From NCBI GenBank assembly GCA_934511545.1, contig CAKSWM010000061.1, positions 1 through 7,986 of the forward strand: a stretch of 7,986 nucleotides of DNA. Reading direction: 5' to 3'. This document shows positions 6,032 through 7,986 of the stretch, one piece after another (within the stretch, counting starts at the first letter, position 1; every line of letters begins with the position of its first letter). A program made the translations under genes and the position numbers. Origin of the DNA: an uncultured Oscillospiraceae bacterium. Lineage in GTDB: Bacteria > Bacillota > Clostridia > Oscillospirales > Oscillospiraceae. The notes under the pieces are model-generated. The model was not told the origin of the DNA and did no database searches. It was given only the letters and a program-made list of their open reading frames with translations.

Positions 6032-7636
6032 TCACGCGCTCTCGCCGCTGCTGTATTTATCCCGTGCGCTGAGATACATCAGGATGATGATCGAAAAGAA
6101 CATGCGCGAGAGCGTTTCGCCGTCGTCCCAGGGGAACTGAACAAGCTCCTGTATTTTTTTCAGGCGGTAATCAAGAGTGTTCCTGTGGATAAACAGGGCC
6201 TCCGCCGCCTGCGGCTTTTTGGGCGTCCGGATATATTCGAACAGCGTCCGGATATATTCCGTGTCGTGCGCCTTGTCATAGTCGCAGAGCTTTATGGCGA
6301 AGGGGTGCACGAACTTGCGGAGGTCAACGCCGTGCTCCGCCGCCTCGTGCATCAGAATGAGCGGCTCGCAGCGCTCGTAATAGTTGATGTCCCCGCCGAA
6401 GCCGGAGGTGTTCAGAAACGCGGTGTATTTTGCGATCTCCGCGCTGTCGAGCGCCTCGAGAAAGTGCTTGTGAACGTCGAGCAGCCGGTTGAACGGGCGG
6501 CTCATGCCGCAGTTCAGATGCCAGCGCGCGATCAGCTCCCTGACGCGGGTGTAATCCAGGGCGGCAAAGCCGTCTCTGTCGTGATAATCGACGAGCGCGA
6601 TTATTCTTCCGTTGTGGCTCACCGCGCGGCATTCCTTCAGCGCGGACTCGATCTCGTCGACCATCTCGCGCAGCGGTACCCGCGGCGAACTGCCGAACTC
6701 CGTCTCCGGAAGCTCAAAGGCGAAAACCGCGAAATAGCTCTCTGCGGGCATGAGTATCTTGCTTGCGAGCACTCGGATGTGCTCCGGATTTGTGATGCGG
6801 CTCTCCAGCAGGTTTATGAGAAAGCCCTCGTATGAAAGCGCCCGGACGGTGTCCGGCGTGCTGTGGGTCTGGAGCTCCAGCACGGCGGCGTCGCAGAGGG
6901 CGGATACCACGCGGTATTGACGGCTGCTGAAGGACCGCTTGTCGGACAGAATGGACAGGCAGGCGATCTGGCGTCCGTCGGCGGTTATGTCGCAGATGAT
7001 GTTGCTGACGCCGAGGCGCGCGTTATCCACAAGGCTCAGAACGCAGTGAGAGGAAAGCTCTATCCTGCCGCAGATGCGGCAGCCGGAATCCCGGCTGAGA
7101 TCCGGGGCGATAGCTCTTCCGACAAAGACGTCCCAGCGGTCCTCTTCGACGGGGATGTCGGGCACATTGTGCACCAGAACGTTGCGGGCGGGGTCCGCCA
7201 GAACAATCTGGCAGCCGAGCGCTTCTCCAGCGATGTTCACTATCTCCTTCAGCGCGGATTCGTCCGTGAGTGCGGCGAACATGCGCGCGCTGACTTCTGC
7301 GGCGAAGGAGCTGTCCGCGAGTTCCCTCATTATCGTGTTTGCCGCGTGCGCCGGTCCGTCTCCGCCCTTGAGCAGGAGCAGATCCGCGCCGCTCTGCGCG
7401 GCGGTCTCCGCGGAGAGGGAACAGTCGGTCGTGCAGACAAAGGAGAGGCCGTCCGTTTTGTCTGTCTGCAAAAAAACGCTGGCCGGACATAGGTTGAGCG
7501 CGTCCCTTTCCGGCCTGTCCCCCGCGCCTGTGAGCAGGTGAAGCCCGGTCACCTGCCTGTCTGTCGAGGCAAAAACACCGACGTCGTATCCGGCGTTGTG
7601 CAGAGCAAGCGCTATATCGCCCAGCGTAATGCTCAT
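6032..7636 (-). CDS. PucR/CdaR-family transcriptional regulator
   Basis: A 534-residue DNA-binding regulator of the PucR/CdaR type, whose members sense small molecules and act on nearby catabolic or transport genes. The N-terminal part (about 1-115) resembles a PucR-type sensory domain (SITLGDIALALHN; later GADLLLLKGG). Residues about 116-255 look like a GAF-type domain (LKEIVNIAGEALGCQIVLAD, then ACLSIL). Residues about 295-410 correspond to the middle CdaR-like domain. The C-terminal PucR helix-turn-helix is clear at about 460-500: YIRTPKKPQAAEALFIHRNTLDYRLKKIQEL in family-typical order (cited here as the region with HRNTL and YRLKKI). The effector cannot be read from sequence. I chose ATG at 7636 because AAGGGGGAA lies eight bases upstream. 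An in-frame ATG at 7672 lies inside the predicted -10 and lacks an SD. It is followed at 275 bases by the beta-helix gene in the same direction, with no strong terminator between. Confidence 0.93.
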   Translation of the reverse strand: MSITLGDIALALHNAGYDVGVFASTDRQVTGLHLLTGAGDRPERDALNLCPASVFLQTDKTDGLSFVCTTDCSLSAETAAQSGADLLLLKGGDGPAHAANTIMRELADSSFAAEVSARMFAALTDESALKEIVNIAGEALGCQIVLADPARNVLVHNVPDIPVEEDRWDVFVGRAIAPDLSRDSGCRICGRIELSSHCVLSLVDNARLGVSNIICDITADGRQIACLSILSDKRSFSSRQYRVVSALCDAAVLELQTHSTPDTVRALSYEGFLINLLESRITNPEHIRVLASKILMPAESYFAVFAFELPETEFGSSPRVPLREMVDEIESALKECRAVSHNGRIIALVDYHDRDGFAALDYTRVRELIARWHLNCGMSRPFNRLLDVHKHFLEALDSAEIAKYTAFLNTSGFGGDINYYERCEPLILMHEAAEHGVDLRKFVHPFAIKLCDYDKAHDTEYIRTLFEYIRTPKKPQAAEALFIHRNTLDYRLKKIQELVQFPWDDGETLSRMFFSIIILMYLSARDKYSSGESA

Positions 7637-7662
7637 GGATAGTTCCCCCTTCCGTAAACTTT

Positions 7663-7679
7663 TTGTATACATATTACAA
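7663..7679. promoter_or_regulatory. Inverted repeat over the PucR -10 region
   Basis: TTGTA (7663-7667) and TACAA (7675-7679) are perfect inverted 5-bp arms with seven bases between, covering the -10 and probable start region of the PucR promoter. The position fits an operator for negative autoregulation, but the arms are short and AT-rich, so chance is possible. Confidence 0.3.
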
Positions 7680-7699
7680 TAAAATATCTGATGTGTAAA
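7671..7699 (-). promoter_or_regulatory. Sigma-A-type promoter of the PucR-family gene
   Basis: On the minus strand TTTACA (complement of 7699-7694; 5 of 6 to TTGACA) and TAATAT (complement of 7676-7671; 4 of 6) are separated by exactly 17 bases. The expected start is near 7664, giving a leader of about 28 nt to the ATG at 7636. This spacing also argues against the earlier in-frame ATG at 7672, which would fall within the -10. Confidence 0.65.
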
Positions 7700-7796
7700 G
7701 ACCGGGATGGCCAGGAAAGGCGGTCTGATTGTGAAACCAGCATATTTTTTCCGGATTTGTTTGTGACCGGGTAATAATGTTTTTGCGGGGATGCTG

Positions 7797-7805
7797 TGTT
7801 AGAAT
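7797..7805 (+). promoter_or_regulatory. Possible extended -10 promoter pointing right
   Basis: TGT followed by TAGAAT (TGn plus a 5-of-6 match to TATAAT) forms an extended -10. The base run 17 positions upstream (ATGTTT at 7777-7782) is a poor -35. It would start transcription near 7812, just before the three-hairpin element. Confidence 0.3.
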
Positions 7806-7820
7806 CCCAGTATCGGAACA

Positions 7821-7876
7821 CGGCCGTGCACAGCGGCCGATGCCAGGCCGAAAGGTCCGGCGCGTCCGGAGGATGC
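7821..7876 (+). other. Three back-to-back hairpins, candidate structured RNA
   Basis: Hairpin 1 is CGGCCG (7821-7826) with CGGCCG (7834-7839) and a 7-base loop. Hairpin 2 is GCCAGGCC (7842-7849) with GGTCCGGC (7854-7861), closed by a GAAA tetraloop, with one mismatch and one G-U pair. Hairpin 3 is GCGTCC (7862-7867) with GGATGC (7871-7876), one G-U pair and a GGA loop. GATG at 7872-7875 can instead pair with CATC at 7883-7886, giving an alternative fold. The G-U pairs and the GNRA-type loop favour the plus strand. I could not match it to a known riboswitch, 6S or SRP RNA. Confidence 0.35.
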
Positions 7877-7922
7877 AGGCAACATCTGACCGCAAAAACC
7901 CGAAAAGAGACAGTAAATACGC

Positions 7923-7958
7923 AAAAAAAACGACCGCAGCGAACAGAATTTCCTGCGG
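7923..7958 (-). terminator. Leftward intrinsic terminator, probably of a gene beyond the window
   Basis: On the minus strand CCGCAG (complement of 7958-7953) pairs with CTGCGG (complement of 7939-7934). Three more inner pairs (GAA/TTC) flank a one-base bulge, and the loop is six bases. TCG and then eight T (complement of 7930-7923) follow. No leftward gene end is visible inside the window upstream of it, so it presumably serves a minus-strand gene ending just past the right edge. Confidence 0.6.
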
Positions 7959-7986
7959 CCAGCTGCGGCAACAGCAGGGCCGTATG

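Larger units (their letters stand above)
7637..7986. other. 350-base intergenic region at right edge
   Basis: No credible protein-coding gene was found here. Open frames on the minus strand exist but lack ribosome binding sites and recognisable protein content, and would run through the PucR promoter. The stretch contains the PucR promoter and an inverted repeat over it (7663-7699), a possible rightward extended -10 (7797-7805), a three-hairpin element (7821-7876) and a leftward terminator (7923-7958). An ATG at 7984-7986 has only a poor AGGG four bases upstream and is not called as a gene start. Confidence 0.7.

Noticed and set aside
7633..7971. A 112-codon minus-strand open frame at the right edge
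   Set aside because: It would run through the leftward terminator at 7923-7958 and the PucR promoter, and it has no ribosome site or recognisable protein features.
7801..7986. Known riboswitch classes, 6S RNA or SRP RNA for the structured region
   Set aside because: Compared from memory with the conserved cores of THF, SAM, cobalamin, TPP, glycine, c-di-GMP, guanidine and SRP RNAs, no match was convincing, so only an unidentified structure is reported.

Overview
The window looks like chromosomal DNA of a fairly GC-rich member of the Firmicutes, probably class Clostridia (gut-type Oscillospirales-like lineages would fit). This rests on purine-rich AGGAGG-type Shine-Dalgarno sites, an N-terminal-stalk (copper amine oxidase-like) secreted protein, a PucR/CdaR-type regulator and sigma-A-like promoters in short AT-rich gaps. 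The lineage is inference. No rRNA, tRNA, CRISPR array, insertion sequence or phage gene was seen.

Left part (1-3025, + strand): a tightly spaced rightward run. It holds the C-terminal end of seryl-tRNA synthetase (serS, cut by the left edge), a 499-residue secreted protein combining two stalk-type domains with about twelve YD (RHS-like) repeats, the mechanosensitive channel MscL, and a 190-residue membrane-anchored protein of unknown function. The gaps are 49, 33 and 33 bases with no terminator visible in them, so read-through is likely. The run ends at a strong hairpin-plus-T5 terminator at 2989-3025.

Middle and right part (2888-7699, - strand): a PucR-family regulator (7636 to 6032) is followed, in the same direction and after a 275-base AT-rich regulatory gap, by a 901-residue predicted beta-helix protein (5756 to 3051). 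The latter has no recognisable signal peptide. It carries a Gly/Pro-rich, DNA-repeat-encoded linker and two copies of a 53-residue module, one at the N-terminus and one after the linker. The gap between the two genes holds a good promoter, a 16-bp perfect-arm palindrome, three copies of a GTGTTTG motif (one overlapping the -35), a leader hairpin and an anti-Shine-Dalgarno sequence. The neighbouring regulator is the natural candidate to act there, but that is inference. The leftward unit has its own terminator at 2888-2931. This lies beyond the terminator of the converging rightward unit, so the two 3' ends overlap.

Right edge (7637-7986): 350 bases without a credible gene. It holds the PucR promoter with an inverted repeat over its -10, a weak + strand extended -10 followed by three back-to-back hairpins of unknown identity (7821-7876), and a leftward intrinsic terminator (7923-7958) that probably belongs to a gene beyond the window.

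The least explained items are the beta-helix protein with its repeat-encoded linker and duplicated module, the dense regulatory gap in front of it, and the three-hairpin element at the right edge.
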